NCBI RefSeq assembly: GCF_016745235.1
Contig: NZ_JAELVM010000001.1
Location: 2,183,856-2,247,855, forward strand
Direction: 5' to 3'
Length of the DNA stretch: 64,000 nucleotides
Origin: Chryseobacterium endalhagicum
GTDB lineage: Bacteria; Bacteroidota; Bacteroidia; Flavobacteriales; Weeksellaceae
This document shows, in pieces, positions 8,768 through 16,597 of the stretch. The notes under the pieces were generated by a model. The model was not told the origin of the DNA. It saw only the letters and a list, made by a program, of their open reading frames with translations, and did no database searches. The translations under genes and the position numbers were made by a program. The stretch's first letter is position 1. Each line of letters begins with the position of its first letter.

Positions 8768-8784
8768 TGGCAAGCAATTTGGAA
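8768..8784 (+). promoter_or_regulatory. sigma-54-like -24/-12 element, porin gene 1
   Basis: TTGGCAAGCAATTTGGA: GG at 8769-8770 and GG at 8781-8782, exactly 12 bp apart. This fits the RpoN pattern TTGGCAC-N5-TTGC except that the -12 GC is GG. It lies 84 bp upstream of the gene and matches three sister elements in the cluster. Confidence 0.5.
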
Positions 8785-8865
8785 GATACTCTGCGTTCAA
8801 CTGAAAAGGCTGAACAGTAGTAAAATTTAAAATTAAGAATAGTAAAATATTAAAAAATTAAAGTT

Positions 8866-9495
8866 ATGAAAAAGTTAATTTTAGGATTAGCAGTAACTGC
8901 AAGTTCACTGGCATTCGCTCAGCAGACACCATCATCTTCTTCTAACCCGGTAACATTTGGTGTGAAAGGTGGGATGAACGTATCTTCTCTTTCTAAAGAC
9001 GAAGGTCTTGATGATCAAAAATCTAAAATTGGTTTCAACGCAGGTGTATTTGCGAACATTCCAATCGCTGAATCTTTCAGTGTTCAGCCGGAGGTTTTAT
9101 ACTCTCAGTATGGTGAAAAGTCTGAGTACAGATTAGGAAACACTAATTACTCTGCATCAACTAAACTAGATTATATCACAGTACCGGTAATGTTCCAGTA
9201 TAACTTGATTCCAAATCTTTATGTTGAAGCAGGTCCTGAATTCGGATTCATGGTAAGTGCTAAGAATAAATTCAAAAACGAAAGTAACGGAAACTCTACC
9301 ACTTCTGACAATTACAAAGACAGATTACAAACGTTCAATTTTGGTGTAGGTCTTGGTGCAGGATATTACTTTACTCCTAACTTAGGTATTACAGCAAGAT
9401 ATGTAGCTGGTGTAACTGATATCTTCAAGGAAAATTCTGGTGATGCAGTAAGAAACAATACATTCCAGGTAGGATTAGCTTATAAATTCAAGTAA
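8866..9495 (+). CDS. outer-membrane beta-barrel protein (porin family), paralog 1
   Basis: A 209-residue exported protein: signal peptide MKKLILGLAVTASSLAFAQ, then an OMP_b-brl_2-type barrel of alternating strands with a short insert near residue 145 and a C-terminal aromatic-rich strand ending FQVGLAYKFK. Conserved blocks GVKGGMN, GFNAGVFANIP, FSVQPEVLYSQ and LYVEAGPEFGF recur in all four neighbouring paralogs. Such small barrels of Bacteroidota have no assigned substrate. Preceded by a sigma-54-like element and followed by its own terminator. Confidence 0.88.
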   Translation: MKKLILGLAVTASSLAFAQQTPSSSSNPVTFGVKGGMNVSSLSKDEGLDDQKSKIGFNAGVFANIPIAESFSVQPEVLYSQYGEKSEYRLGNTNYSASTKLDYITVPVMFQYNLIPNLYVEAGPEFGFMVSAKNKFKNESNGNSTTSDNYKDRLQTFNFGVGLGAGYYFTPNLGITARYVAGVTDIFKENSGDAVRNNTFQVGLAYKFK

Positions 9496-9536
9496 GCTCA
9501 AACATTCAAGTAACAAATTTTATATTTAATAGAAAG

Positions 9537-9567
9537 CCGGATTATTCATTTAATCCGGTTTTTTTGT
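9537..9567 (+). terminator. Terminator after porin gene 1
   Basis: CCGGATTA (9537-9544) and TAATCCGG (9551-9558) followed by TTTTTTTG. Confidence 0.85.
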
Positions 9568-9590
9568 TTTAACGGAAAGTTCATCTTTTT

Positions 9591-9606
9591 TGGCAAGAAT
9601 TTTGCG
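9591..9606 (+). promoter_or_regulatory. sigma-54-like -24/-12 element with no gene directly downstream
   Basis: TTGGCAAGAATTTTGCG: GG at 9592-9593 and GC at 9604-9605, giving the canonical GG-N10-GC spacing. The following 120 bp contain no reading frame but end in a perfect 15-bp hairpin. Confidence 0.55.
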
Positions 9607-9615
9607 TAGATAAGT

Positions 9616-9728
9616 TTAAGCCGGAACACATGATATACTTGACAGAATCATCCGGCAAAAGTTTCTTCATATACAAATTGATTTCAATAGAAAAGGTCAG
9701 GTTTATTCGTTAAACCTGACCTTTTCGC
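9616..9728 (+). ncRNA. candidate small RNA between porin genes 1 and 2
   Basis: Inferred only from flanking signals: a sigma-54-like promoter at 9591 and a terminator-like hairpin AAAAGGTCAGGTTTA/TAAACCTGACCTTTT (9691-9705 / 9711-9725, 5-base loop). Inside, CCGG (9621) and CCGG (9652) with flanking ATGAT/ATCAT could form another stem. No open frame of useful size is present. It could instead be the remnant of a lost porin gene's leader. Confidence 0.35.
9691..9727 (+). terminator. Strong hairpin upstream of porin gene 2
   Basis: Fifteen perfectly paired bases with a TTCGT loop; the 3' arm ends in TTTT. It separates the candidate small RNA from the next promoter. Confidence 0.75.
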
Positions 9729-9760
9729 CTTAAAATATGATTTTTATCAGTTTACTCCCT

Positions 9761-9777
9761 TTGGCGGGAATTTTGAT
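9761..9777 (+). promoter_or_regulatory. sigma-54-like element, porin gene 2
   Basis: TTGGCGGGAATTTTGAT: GG at 9763-9764 and GA at 9775-9776, 12 bp apart. It is a weaker match because the -12 is GA. It is 36 bp upstream of the ATG at 9811. Confidence 0.4.
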
Positions 9778-9810
9778 GCAGTGTCGGAAACAAGTTTAAA
9801 CTTTAAAATC

Positions 9811-10494
9811 ATGAAAAAACTAATTCTAGGATTAGCATTCGCAGGAAGCCTTTTGGTAAATGCACAGGAAAAAACTCAATCTACATCACCGGTTACTTTC
9901 GGGGTTAAAGCTGGATTCAACGCTTCTACTCTTACTCAAGCTGATCAGTATGACAATGATCAGAAACTGAAGCCGGGTTTTAATGCAGGGGTATTCGCTA
10001 ATATTCCGGTGGCGCAGAAATTCAGCATTCAGCCTGAGGTTCTTTTTAATCAGGTAGGTTCAAAAACTGAAGAAAGAGAAGTATACTACGTTAACTCTGA
10101 TAAATACAGCAGAGAAGTAGATTATAAAAAATCATTAAGCTATCTTTCCGTACCGGTAATGGTGCAGTACAACATCCTTCCTCAGCTTTATGTAGAAGCA
10201 GGTCCTGAATTCGGATTTCTTTTAGGAGGAAAAGACAAAGGAGATATTACCACTACCAAAACTTCGGGGAATACTACAAACACACAAACAACGACTTTTT
10301 CAGACAAAATTGTTAAAGATCTGTACAGCACATTTAATTTCGGAATCGGGATCGGGGCCGGATATTATTTCACTCAGAATTTTGGGGTAACTGCCAGATT
10401 TACTGCAGGCGTTACAGATATCTATAAGCACAACAGTGGAGATGCAGTTAGAAATAACTCTTTCCAGGTAGGGGTAGCTTACAAATTCAAATAA
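9811..10494 (+). CDS. outer-membrane beta-barrel protein, paralog 2
   Basis: A 227-residue barrel protein with signal peptide MKKLILGLAFAGSLLVNAQ. The ATG at 9811 is preferred; an in-frame GTG at 9781 would put a non-signal extension in front of the signal peptide. It shares GVKAGFN, GFNAGVFANIP, FSIQPEVLFNQ, LYVEAGPEFGFLLGG and the C-terminal VGVAYKFK with its neighbours; the variable part is a Thr/Asn-rich insert near residue 150. Only 4 bases separate it from paralog 3, so the two are cotranscribed. Confidence 0.88.
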   Translation: MKKLILGLAFAGSLLVNAQEKTQSTSPVTFGVKAGFNASTLTQADQYDNDQKLKPGFNAGVFANIPVAQKFSIQPEVLFNQVGSKTEEREVYYVNSDKYSREVDYKKSLSYLSVPVMVQYNILPQLYVEAGPEFGFLLGGKDKGDITTTKTSGNTTNTQTTTFSDKIVKDLYSTFNFGIGIGAGYYFTQNFGVTARFTAGVTDIYKHNSGDAVRNNSFQVGVAYKFK

Positions 10495-10498
10495 TAAC

Positions 10499-11191
10499 AT
10501 GAAAAAGTTATTTTTAGGATTAGCTGTTTCGGTAGGTTCACTGGCATTGGCACAGGAAAAGAAAGAAACCCAATCTAAATCTCCCATTAGTTTCGGAGTA
10601 AAAGGAGGAATGAACGTTTCTTCTCATACTGACGGAAATGAGGATACTTATTATTGGTCAAAATATGAGCGAAGTGCAAAAATCGGTTTTAATGCAGGAG
10701 TTTTCGCGAATATTCCGATCTCGGGTAAATTCAGTGTTCAGCCGGAAGTATTGTATAACGGATTGGGTTCAAAAATAGAAAGTACCATGAATTTTGATAT
10801 TCCTTTAGCCAGAATGGATATCAAAGAAACACTTTCTTTAAGCTATCTTTCAGTTCCTGTAATGCTTCAGTATAATCTAATGCCTGATTTATATGTAGAG
10901 GCAGGTCCTGAATTCGGATACCTGCTGGGTGGAAGATACAAAAATGAATCCACCCAAACCAGCAGTATAGACGGATCAAGCAGCACGCAAAGTCAGTCTG
11001 GTAAAATTGCTATGTACATGTTTAATAAGTTCAATTTTGGAATAGGTATTGGCGCAGGCTATTATTTCACTCAAAATCTTGCCGTTACAGCCAGATTTAC
11101 AGGTGGAATTACAAATATCTATAAGCACAATACCGGAGATGCCGTTAGAAATAATGCATTGCAGGTTGGCTTAGCTTACAAATTCAAATAA
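10499..11191 (+). CDS. outer-membrane beta-barrel protein, paralog 3
   Basis: A 230-residue paralog with signal peptide MKKLFLGLAVSVGSLALAQ. The same barrel blocks are present (GVKGGMN, GFNAGVFANIP, FSVQPEVLYNG, LYVEAGPEFGYLLGG, LQVGLAYKFK), with a Ser/Thr/Gln-rich loop around residue 160. It starts 4 bp after paralog 2 and has no promoter of its own; a strong terminator follows at 11216. Function is unknown beyond an outer-membrane barrel. Confidence 0.88.
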   Translation: MKKLFLGLAVSVGSLALAQEKKETQSKSPISFGVKGGMNVSSHTDGNEDTYYWSKYERSAKIGFNAGVFANIPISGKFSVQPEVLYNGLGSKIESTMNFDIPLARMDIKETLSLSYLSVPVMLQYNLMPDLYVEAGPEFGYLLGGRYKNESTQTSSIDGSSSTQSQSGKIAMYMFNKFNFGIGIGAGYYFTQNLAVTARFTGGITNIYKHNTGDAVRNNALQVGLAYKFK

Positions 11192-11215
11192 TATTATATA
11201 TATTTTCAAAGCGGA

Positions 11216-11246
11216 TGCCGGGTTTCTCAGAAGCCCGGCATTTTTT
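11216..11246 (+). terminator. Terminator after porin gene 3
   Basis: TGCCGGG (11216-11222) and CCCGGCA (11234-11240), extended by TTC/GAA, followed by TTTTTT. Confidence 0.9.
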
Positions 11247-11639
11247 GTAAGGAATTATCATCAAAAAGGTTGAATTAAAAACCGCTTATCTTCCGGTTTT
11301 ATAGCAAACAAAATTGGACTTTCAAATAAATTTCTTTAAGATTTACCTCATTTTTAATTTACTTTCAGGAAAGAATTCGGACTTACGGCTACTGAATTAC
11401 TGGATAAAAAATCATCAACATAAAGACAATTTCCTTTAGAATCATCATGAAAAAACAGATTTCCATAACATAATTTCTCATAAAAAACAGTTAAAATCGC
11501 GAACCAGACAACGGGCAAAACCTTCGTTAAACCGCTTCCAGTAAGGGTTTTTGAAGTTTGGCAAGCATTTTGCAAAATAATTCAAGTCTGATTGAAAAAT
11601 CGGACGAGAAGTAAAATAGTAAAATTAAAAAATAAAATT
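11247..11639 (+). other. Intergenic region upstream of porin gene 4
   Basis: About 390 bp without a supported gene. Minus-strand frames here show no family features. The only recognisable signal is the sigma-54-like element at 11558; any activator site for it would be expected in the preceding 100-200 bp, but none can be identified by eye. Confidence 0.45.
11558..11574 (+). promoter_or_regulatory. sigma-54-like -24/-12 element, porin gene 4
   Basis: TTGGCAAGCATTTTGCA: GG at 11560-11561 and GC at 11572-11573 with N10 between them. This is the best RpoN match of the four, 68 bp upstream of the ATG. Confidence 0.6.
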
Positions 11640-12362
11640 ATGAAGAAGTTATTTCTAGGGTTGGCAGTTACTGCCAGCATGATGACGTTTGCTCAGGAAA
11701 CACAAACTGTAAACCAGGAACCTATCAAGCAAGATCCTATTCAGAAAGAAAAACAACCTATCAGATTCGGTATTAAAGCGGGAGGAAACTCTTCTTACTT
11801 CAGTGAGCAGAAATTAAGCCTTAATAACCAGAAAATCGGATTCCATGCAGGGGTTTTAGTTAATATTCCACTATCTCAGAAATTCAGCTTACAGCCGGAG
11901 GTTTTATACAACCAGCTTGGAGCGAAAAGTGTCATCTCGTCTACTGATGTTACCACAGGTGGTACCAACGTAAAAACGAAAAGTGATTACAAAACGACTA
12001 TGAACTATATTTCAGTTCCTTTAATGGTACAGATGAGACCTACAGAGCGTTTTTACGTAGAAGCAGGTCCTGAGTTCAGCTATTTCATTAATGGTAAAAA
12101 CAAAGGAGAAAGCACTATCTCTACCACTACAGGAGGAGTGACAACCACACAGACTGTATCCAACTCTGAAGATATTAACAAGGACAATGTGAATAAATTC
12201 AATTTAGGTCTTGGTTTAGGTCTTGGATATGATATTACCCAGAATCTGGGAATCAATGCAAGATATATCAACAGCCTTACGGATATGAGAAATCAGAAGC
12301 CTGAAGGTACCGAACCTTTGAACCACAGAGCATTTCAGCTTGGCCTGAATTATAAGTTCTAA
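11640..12362 (+). CDS. outer-membrane beta-barrel protein, paralog 4
   Basis: A 240-residue paralog starting at ATG 11640 with signal peptide MKKLFLGLAVTASMMTFAQ; an upstream in-frame TTG (11592) would add a basic non-signal extension. A Gln/Pro/Lys-rich linker follows the signal. Barrel blocks are GIKAGGN, GFHAGVLVNIP, FSLQPEVLYNQ, FYVEAGPEFSYFING and LGLNYKF. It is the most diverged of the four and is separately transcribed. Confidence 0.87.
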   Translation: MKKLFLGLAVTASMMTFAQETQTVNQEPIKQDPIQKEKQPIRFGIKAGGNSSYFSEQKLSLNNQKIGFHAGVLVNIPLSQKFSLQPEVLYNQLGAKSVISSTDVTTGGTNVKTKSDYKTTMNYISVPLMVQMRPTERFYVEAGPEFSYFINGKNKGESTISTTTGGVTTTQTVSNSEDINKDNVNKFNLGLGLGLGYDITQNLGINARYINSLTDMRNQKPEGTEPLNHRAFQLGLNYKF

Positions 12363-12392
12363 TAAGAGACAATCAATTATTTAACCTATAGT

Positions 12393-12436
12393 AAAGTCCG
12401 GATTTAATTTTTTTAAGTCCGGACTTTCGTTTTTTA
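12393..12436 (+). terminator. Terminator after porin gene 4
   Basis: AAAGTCCGGA (12393-12402) and TCCGGACTTT (12418-12427), 15-base loop, then CGTTTTTT. Confidence 0.75.
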
Positions 12437-12445
12437 TATTGAGGA

Positions 12446-12474
12446 CTGGTGGCTTCGAGGCCCTCAGCCACCAG
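12446..12474 (+). repeat. GGTGGCT hairpin repeat, copy 1
   Basis: CTGGTGGCT (12446-12454), 11-base loop TCGAGGCCCTC, AGCCACCAG (12466-12474). Other copies of this hairpin family lie at 38115, 38201 and 38278. Confidence 0.75.
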
Positions 12475-12514
12475 GTATTTGTCATTTATTCAATGTTTCC
12501 CGGTATCATCTTAG

Positions 12515-12675
12515 ATATCAGACATCAGACGTCAGATATCAGAAATGAAATGTCAAAAGCAGCGAAATATGCATTTCAAAACTCTCAAACCCTAAGACAC
12601 TCTGACGCTCAAACCCGTACCTCGCATCCCGAAACACTCCAACTCTAAAACGCCCAAACTCTCAAACCTCTTTAC
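12515..12675. repeat. Low-complexity CAGACATCAGA / CTCAAAC-type intergenic repeat
   Basis: ATCAGACATCAGACGTCAGA is followed by an imperfect run of CTCAAAC/CACTCCAACTCTAAAAC. The block CACTCCAACTCTAAAAC recurs near 46706, and CAGACATCAGA at 61159. No gene is supported here. Confidence 0.55.
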
Positions 12676-12678
12676 CGG

Positions 12679-13626
12679 TTATTCAAATATCCTCGGATCA
12701 TCACTGATCACGCCATCAATTCCCATCTCTTTTAATTCTTTAAGCCTTTCTTTGGTGTTTACGGTCCATGGGATCACTTTCATGCCCAATGCATGACATT
12801 CCTGGACGAGTTTTGAAGTAACGAGTGTATGCTCCGGGCTGTAAATGGTTGGGGTAAAACTCAAAAATTTCATATCTCCGGCTACTCCATTCAGGTGATT
12901 CGGATACATTCTGAATTTTTCAACGGGTATATTTTCGAAATGCGTCTGCTGCTGTGCCATCTTTTTATCATCCACTTTTTCTACCAGAAAAGCGGTCATG
13001 ATCTTAGGATATTCCTTGTGAATGATTTCCAGTGTCCTGGGATCAAACGACTGTATAATGACCCGGTCCTGGATTCCTTTCTTTACAATAATTTTCATCA
13101 TCAGCTCTACAAATTCTTCAGGTTCCGGATGAAATATATGATCGGAAAAAGGGCGTGTTTTGGTTTCTATATTATAAAAAGGCAAAGGTCTTTTCAGTTC
13201 ACGGGAATAAGCTTCGCAGGCATCAATGACGTCTGATAACAGCGGTTTCTGAGCCTTCATTTTCTTTTGATCGGGATAGCGCTCAAGTTTCTTTAAGCCT
13301 ACATCAAATGTCTGAATCTTTGCATAAGGCATTTCATAAATCTTATAGTAAAATCCGGAGTCTTTGGGGATATAGGTTCCATCCGGCTTTGTTATTAATT
13401 CAGGGGACAGGAAAGCATCGTGGGAAAGAATTACTTTTTTGTCCTTTGTGATGGCCAGATCCATTTCCAGTGTGGTAACATTCATTTGTAAGGCATTCTT
13501 CATGGCCGGAATGGTATTTTCGGGATATAAGGATTTTCCTCCGCGGTGGGCCTGATTATCGAAAGACTGAGAGGAAAACCATTGGGCAAGTATCACAAAA
13601 GCACCCGTTAAAAATACGTTCTTCAT
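12679..13626 (-). CDS. exported glycerophosphodiester phosphodiesterase
   Basis: A 315-residue GDPD-family enzyme that cleaves glycerophosphodiesters to glycerol 3-phosphate and an alcohol. The start is ATG 13626, giving a signal peptide MKNVFLTGAFVILAQWFSSQ; an in-frame ATG further upstream (13704) would hide the signal sequence and lies before the -7 box. Catalytic and metal residues are visible: H27-R28 in AHRGG, E36-N37 in PENT, E54/D56 in TLEMDLA and H69 in LSHD. The GDPD TIM barrel continues to WTVNTKERLKELKEMGIDGVISD, written in parts as WTVNTKE and GVISDDP. Predicted periplasmic. Confidence 0.9.
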   Translation of the reverse strand: MKNVFLTGAFVILAQWFSSQSFDNQAHRGGKSLYPENTIPAMKNALQMNVTTLEMDLAITKDKKVILSHDAFLSPELITKPDGTYIPKDSGFYYKIYEMPYAKIQTFDVGLKKLERYPDQKKMKAQKPLLSDVIDACEAYSRELKRPLPFYNIETKTRPFSDHIFHPEPEEFVELMMKIIVKKGIQDRVIIQSFDPRTLEIIHKEYPKIMTAFLVEKVDDKKMAQQQTHFENIPVEKFRMYPNHLNGVAGDMKFLSFTPTIYSPEHTLVTSKLVQECHALGMKVIPWTVNTKERLKELKEMGIDGVISDDPRIFE

Positions 13627-13646
13627 TTCGCTACATTTTAGAACAA

Positions 13647-13654
13647 CAAATTTA
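13647..13654 (-). promoter_or_regulatory. -7 box of the GDPD gene
   Basis: Minus-strand TAAATTTG, 20 bp before the ATG at 13626. It supports the shorter start. Confidence 0.5.
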
Positions 13655-13831
13655 AAGTTTGCTCTTGTACTGTATGATACAGGAATATTAAGATTCTGAT
13701 ACATTATCTTAACGTGTGCGTGATAAAAGTAATTTCTTCTGCGGCCGGAAGCTGGAAGAGGGATGATGGAAGATCATACGTACGGTTAATTAAATATACA
13801 GTTAAAGATTATCTTTCCTGAAATGGGACCT

Positions 13832-13862
13832 AAAAAAGAGCCAGACTCAATGCCTGGCTCTT
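13832..13862 (-). terminator. Terminator after purF
   Basis: AAGAGCCAG (13836-13844) and CTGGCTCTT (13854-13862), with a T run on the minus strand. Confidence 0.85.
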
Positions 13863-13885
13863 CATTTTTATTTTGAATGCAGATA

Positions 13886-15385
13886 TTAATTAAATAATTC
13901 TACCTCCTCTCCTTTTCCTACCGGATATTCTTCTGTAAAGCATCCGAAACAGTGGTTGGAAGATCCTAAAATTTCTTTCAGGCTTTCTGTACTCAGGAAT
14001 TCCAGAGAATCTACGCCCAGATAAACTCTAAGCTCTTCAGTGGTCATATTCGCTGAGATCAGATCATCTTTTGAAGGGGTATCAATACCTAAATAGCATG
14101 GTGCAATAATAGGTGGAGAAACACTTCTGAAATGAATTTCTTTTACTCCTGCATCTTTCAGTATTTTTACCAGTCTCTTGGAAGTAGTTCCTCTTACGAT
14201 GGAATCATCAATAATCACTACTCTTTTATCCTTGATCTCGGAAATAATAGGGTTAAGTTTAAGGTTCACTACCCTTTCTCTCATTTCCTGGGTAGGAACA
14301 ATGAAGCTTCTTCCGATGTATCTGTTTTTGATCAGAACCGGACGGAAAGGTATACCTGAAGCCTTAGAGAAACCAATTGCAGCAGGAACTCCTGAATCAG
14401 GAACCCCGATGACAACATCAGCTTCTACAGGAGCCTGCTCCCAGATCTTTTCACCGGATTTTTCCCTGATCTCATACACATTGATATTTTCCATGGTAGA
14501 GTCAGGTCTTGCGAAATAGATGTATTCAAAAGAACAGATCCTCTGCTTTCCTTTTCCTTCATTGACCATATAAGACTGAAGTTTTCCTGGCTCATTTTCA
14601 TTGGTGTAAATGATCTCTCCCGGAAGGATATCACGTACATACTGAGCCCCTACAGCGTCCAGTGCCACAGATTCGGAAGCTACCACGTATGTTTTTTCGT
14701 CAACAGCTCCTAAAACCAGCGGACGGATTCCATTGAAATCCCTGAACGCAAAGAATTTATTTCTCGTCATTCCCACTACGGAATAGGCACCTTCAATTTT
14801 CTCCATGGTTGCTTTGATTGCTCCACGAAGTCCAAGGTCAAGATTTTTCTGGATCAGTCTTAAAATAACCTCAGAGTCGGAAGTAGCTCTGAAAACTACG
14901 CCTTCAGCTTCCAACTCAGTTTTTAATTCTTTCGCATTGGTAAGGTTACCGTTGTGCGCTATAGAAAGTATAATCTGGTCGTACTCGTTTTTTGCAAAGA
15001 ACGGCTGGAAATTATATTTCTTTTTGTCTCCTGCAGTGGTATAACGGGTATGCCCGATTGCAGAATTGCCCATAAAAGTTTCAGGTTCCTGAATTTCTTT
15101 ATAAACGTCCAAAACCAGTCCTTCATCTTTCATGTTGGTGATTTTCCCGTCTTTTAAAACGGAAATACCGCAGGCTTCCTGTCCTCTGTGCTGGAGGGCA
15201 AAAAGTCCGAACTGTGAAAGAGAAAACGTATCCAGATCATTATCAGAATACAGCCCGAAGATCCCGCACTCCTCATTGGGAGCATCCAGTCTTTCTTCTT
15301 CCTGCGTTCTGAAAAGGTTCCTTCCGTACGTCTGGTCTTTAAACTGTTTTAAATATTCACTTTTATGAATGTCTAAACTTTTCAT
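13886..15385 (-). CDS. purF: amidophosphoribosyltransferase
   Basis: A 499-residue glutamine PRPP amidotransferase, first committed step of purine synthesis. An N-terminal propeptide-like stretch precedes Cys40 (EECGIFGLY), the Ntn nucleophile exposed by processing in the Bacillus-type enzyme. The PRPP loop is VVIIDDSIVRGTTS. Cysteines in RICSFEY, IAPCYLG and NHCFGCF correspond to the four [4Fe-4S] ligands, so this is the iron-sulfur, oxygen-sensitive class. It is transcribed with purC upstream, but a four-helix-bundle gene sits between them. Confidence 0.94.
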   Translation of the reverse strand: MKSLDIHKSEYLKQFKDQTYGRNLFRTQEEERLDAPNEECGIFGLYSDNDLDTFSLSQFGLFALQHRGQEACGISVLKDGKITNMKDEGLVLDVYKEIQEPETFMGNSAIGHTRYTTAGDKKKYNFQPFFAKNEYDQIILSIAHNGNLTNAKELKTELEAEGVVFRATSDSEVILRLIQKNLDLGLRGAIKATMEKIEGAYSVVGMTRNKFFAFRDFNGIRPLVLGAVDEKTYVVASESVALDAVGAQYVRDILPGEIIYTNENEPGKLQSYMVNEGKGKQRICSFEYIYFARPDSTMENINVYEIREKSGEKIWEQAPVEADVVIGVPDSGVPAAIGFSKASGIPFRPVLIKNRYIGRSFIVPTQEMRERVVNLKLNPIISEIKDKRVVIIDDSIVRGTTSKRLVKILKDAGVKEIHFRSVSPPIIAPCYLGIDTPSKDDLISANMTTEELRVYLGVDSLEFLSTESLKEILGSSNHCFGCFTEEYPVGKGEEVELFN

Positions 15386-15395
15386 TTCTATTTTT

Positions 15396-15846
15396 CTAAA
15401 TTAGAAGTTAGATATTAGATGTTAGAATTTAGTCTAAGTTAACTTCAATTATAATTTTAAACTTTCTTTTAATGAGTAGATCATTTTCTGAATTTCAGCC
15501 AGAAGATTTTTTAAAGGTAGTATTTTAGCTTCGGAAATAAAATTCAGATCTATTAATAACTGTAACTGCGTCTGAAGTTCATAAGTAGAACCAAATGCAA
15601 TTCCGAGAAATTGATAGAACTCATTTTTATTATTTCTTCCTGCTCCTTCAGCAATATTAGAGGGTATTGAAACGGCACATCTTCTGATTTGAGACAGCAG
15701 ACCAAATTTTTCTTCAGCTGGCAGTTCTGCAGAAACTAAATAAACTTCTTTTACCAAAGCCATTGATTTGTTCCAAACCTTTAAATCTTCTATCCGGTGC
15801 GATTTCATACTAATTTCTAATATCTCACTTCTAACTTCTCAAATTT
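15396..15846. repeat. Imperfect inverted repeats flanking the four-helix-bundle gene
   Basis: 15396-15432 carries heptad-like TTAGANN units (TTAGAAG, TTAGATA, TTAGATG, TTAGAAT). The reverse complement of 15809-15846 carries GAAGTTAGAAGTGAGATATT, essentially the same sequence with a short indel. The two flank the inserted gene exactly. Confidence 0.6.
15449..15808 (-). CDS. four-helix-bundle protein (23S rRNA intervening-sequence protein family)
   Basis: A 119-residue protein of the S23/IVP family: start MKSHRIEDLKVWNKSMALVK, conserved SIPSNIAEGAGR in helix 2 and EFYQFLGIAFGSTYELQTQL in helix 3. The family was first seen encoded in intervening sequences of 23S rRNA genes but many stand-alone copies exist in Bacteroidota; the molecular function is unknown and the solved members form pentamers. 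It interrupts the purC-purF pair and is bracketed by inverted TTAGA-type repeats, which suggests insertion as a unit. Confidence 0.88.
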   Translation of the reverse strand: MKSHRIEDLKVWNKSMALVKEVYLVSAELPAEEKFGLLSQIRRCAVSIPSNIAEGAGRNNKNEFYQFLGIAFGSTYELQTQLQLLIDLNFISEAKILPLKNLLAEIQKMIYSLKESLKL

Positions 15847-16564
15847 ACTTATTCAGTAAATTTTTCAGTCTGTTGTAGATCTCCACGTAAGCTTCGGTAA
15901 CTTCTCCAAGATCTCTTCTGAATCTGTCTTTATCCAGTTTCTTCATGGTATCTTTATCCCAAAGTCTGCATGTATCAGGGGAAATTTCGTCTGCAAGGAT
16001 GATTTCTCCGTCTGCCGTTTTTCCTAGTTCAATTTTGAAATCCACAAGGATGATGTTCATCTTATCAAAAAGATCAATCAGGATCTCGTTGATATCAGAA
16101 GTAAGCTCATACATTTCATCAAGCTCCTCATAGGTTGCTGCTCCTAAGAAAACGGCATGGTGATCGTTGATAAGCGGATCTCCCAATTCGTCTTTTTTGT
16201 AGCAGATATCGAAGATGGTTACCGGAGATTTAATTCCTTCTTCCACTCCCAATCTCTGAGCCATGCTTCCTGCAGAGTAATTTCTTACCACCATTTCCAA
16301 AGGAATAATGGATACTTTTTTTACCAGCTGCTCTCTTTCGTTCAATTGTTTAATGAAATGAGTTTTAACCCCTTTTTCATTTAAATATTCAAAAATAAGT
16401 GTGGTGATCGCGTTGTTCATTTCCCCTTTCAAATCAACAGACCCTCTTTTCTGAGCATTAAATGCTGTAGCATCATCTTTAAAACGTACTACTACTTCAT
16501 TAGGATTATCGGTAGCAAATACCTGTTTTGCTTTACCTTCGTACAACATTTCTTTCTTTTCCAT
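15845..16564 (-). CDS. purC: phosphoribosylaminoimidazole-succinocarboxamide synthase
   Basis: A 239-residue SAICAR synthetase, joining CAIR and aspartate with ATP in purine synthesis. Recognisable blocks are [39 protein letters not shown] and [15 protein letters not shown]. Length and start are standard for the single-domain bacterial enzyme. The stop is 36 bp before the inserted four-helix-bundle gene; purF follows. Confidence 0.95.
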   Translation of the reverse strand: MEKKEMLYEGKAKQVFATDNPNEVVVRFKDDATAFNAQKRGSVDLKGEMNNAITTLIFEYLNEKGVKTHFIKQLNEREQLVKKVSIIPLEMVVRNYSAGSMAQRLGVEEGIKSPVTIFDICYKKDELGDPLINDHHAVFLGAATYEELDEMYELTSDINEILIDLFDKMNIILVDFKIELGKTADGEIILADEISPDTCRLWDKDTMKKLDKDRFRRDLGEVTEAYVEIYNRLKNLLNK

Positions 16565-16597
16565 TTCTAAATTCTTGTTAGTTAGATTTATTTTATA

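Noticed and set aside
11354..11575. 73-codon minus-strand frame upstream of porin gene 4
   Set aside because: No recognisable features, atypical composition, and it overlaps a sigma-54-like element for the plus-strand gene.
12439..12648. 69-codon plus-strand frame
   Set aside because: Consists of hairpin and low-complexity repeats; no coding character.
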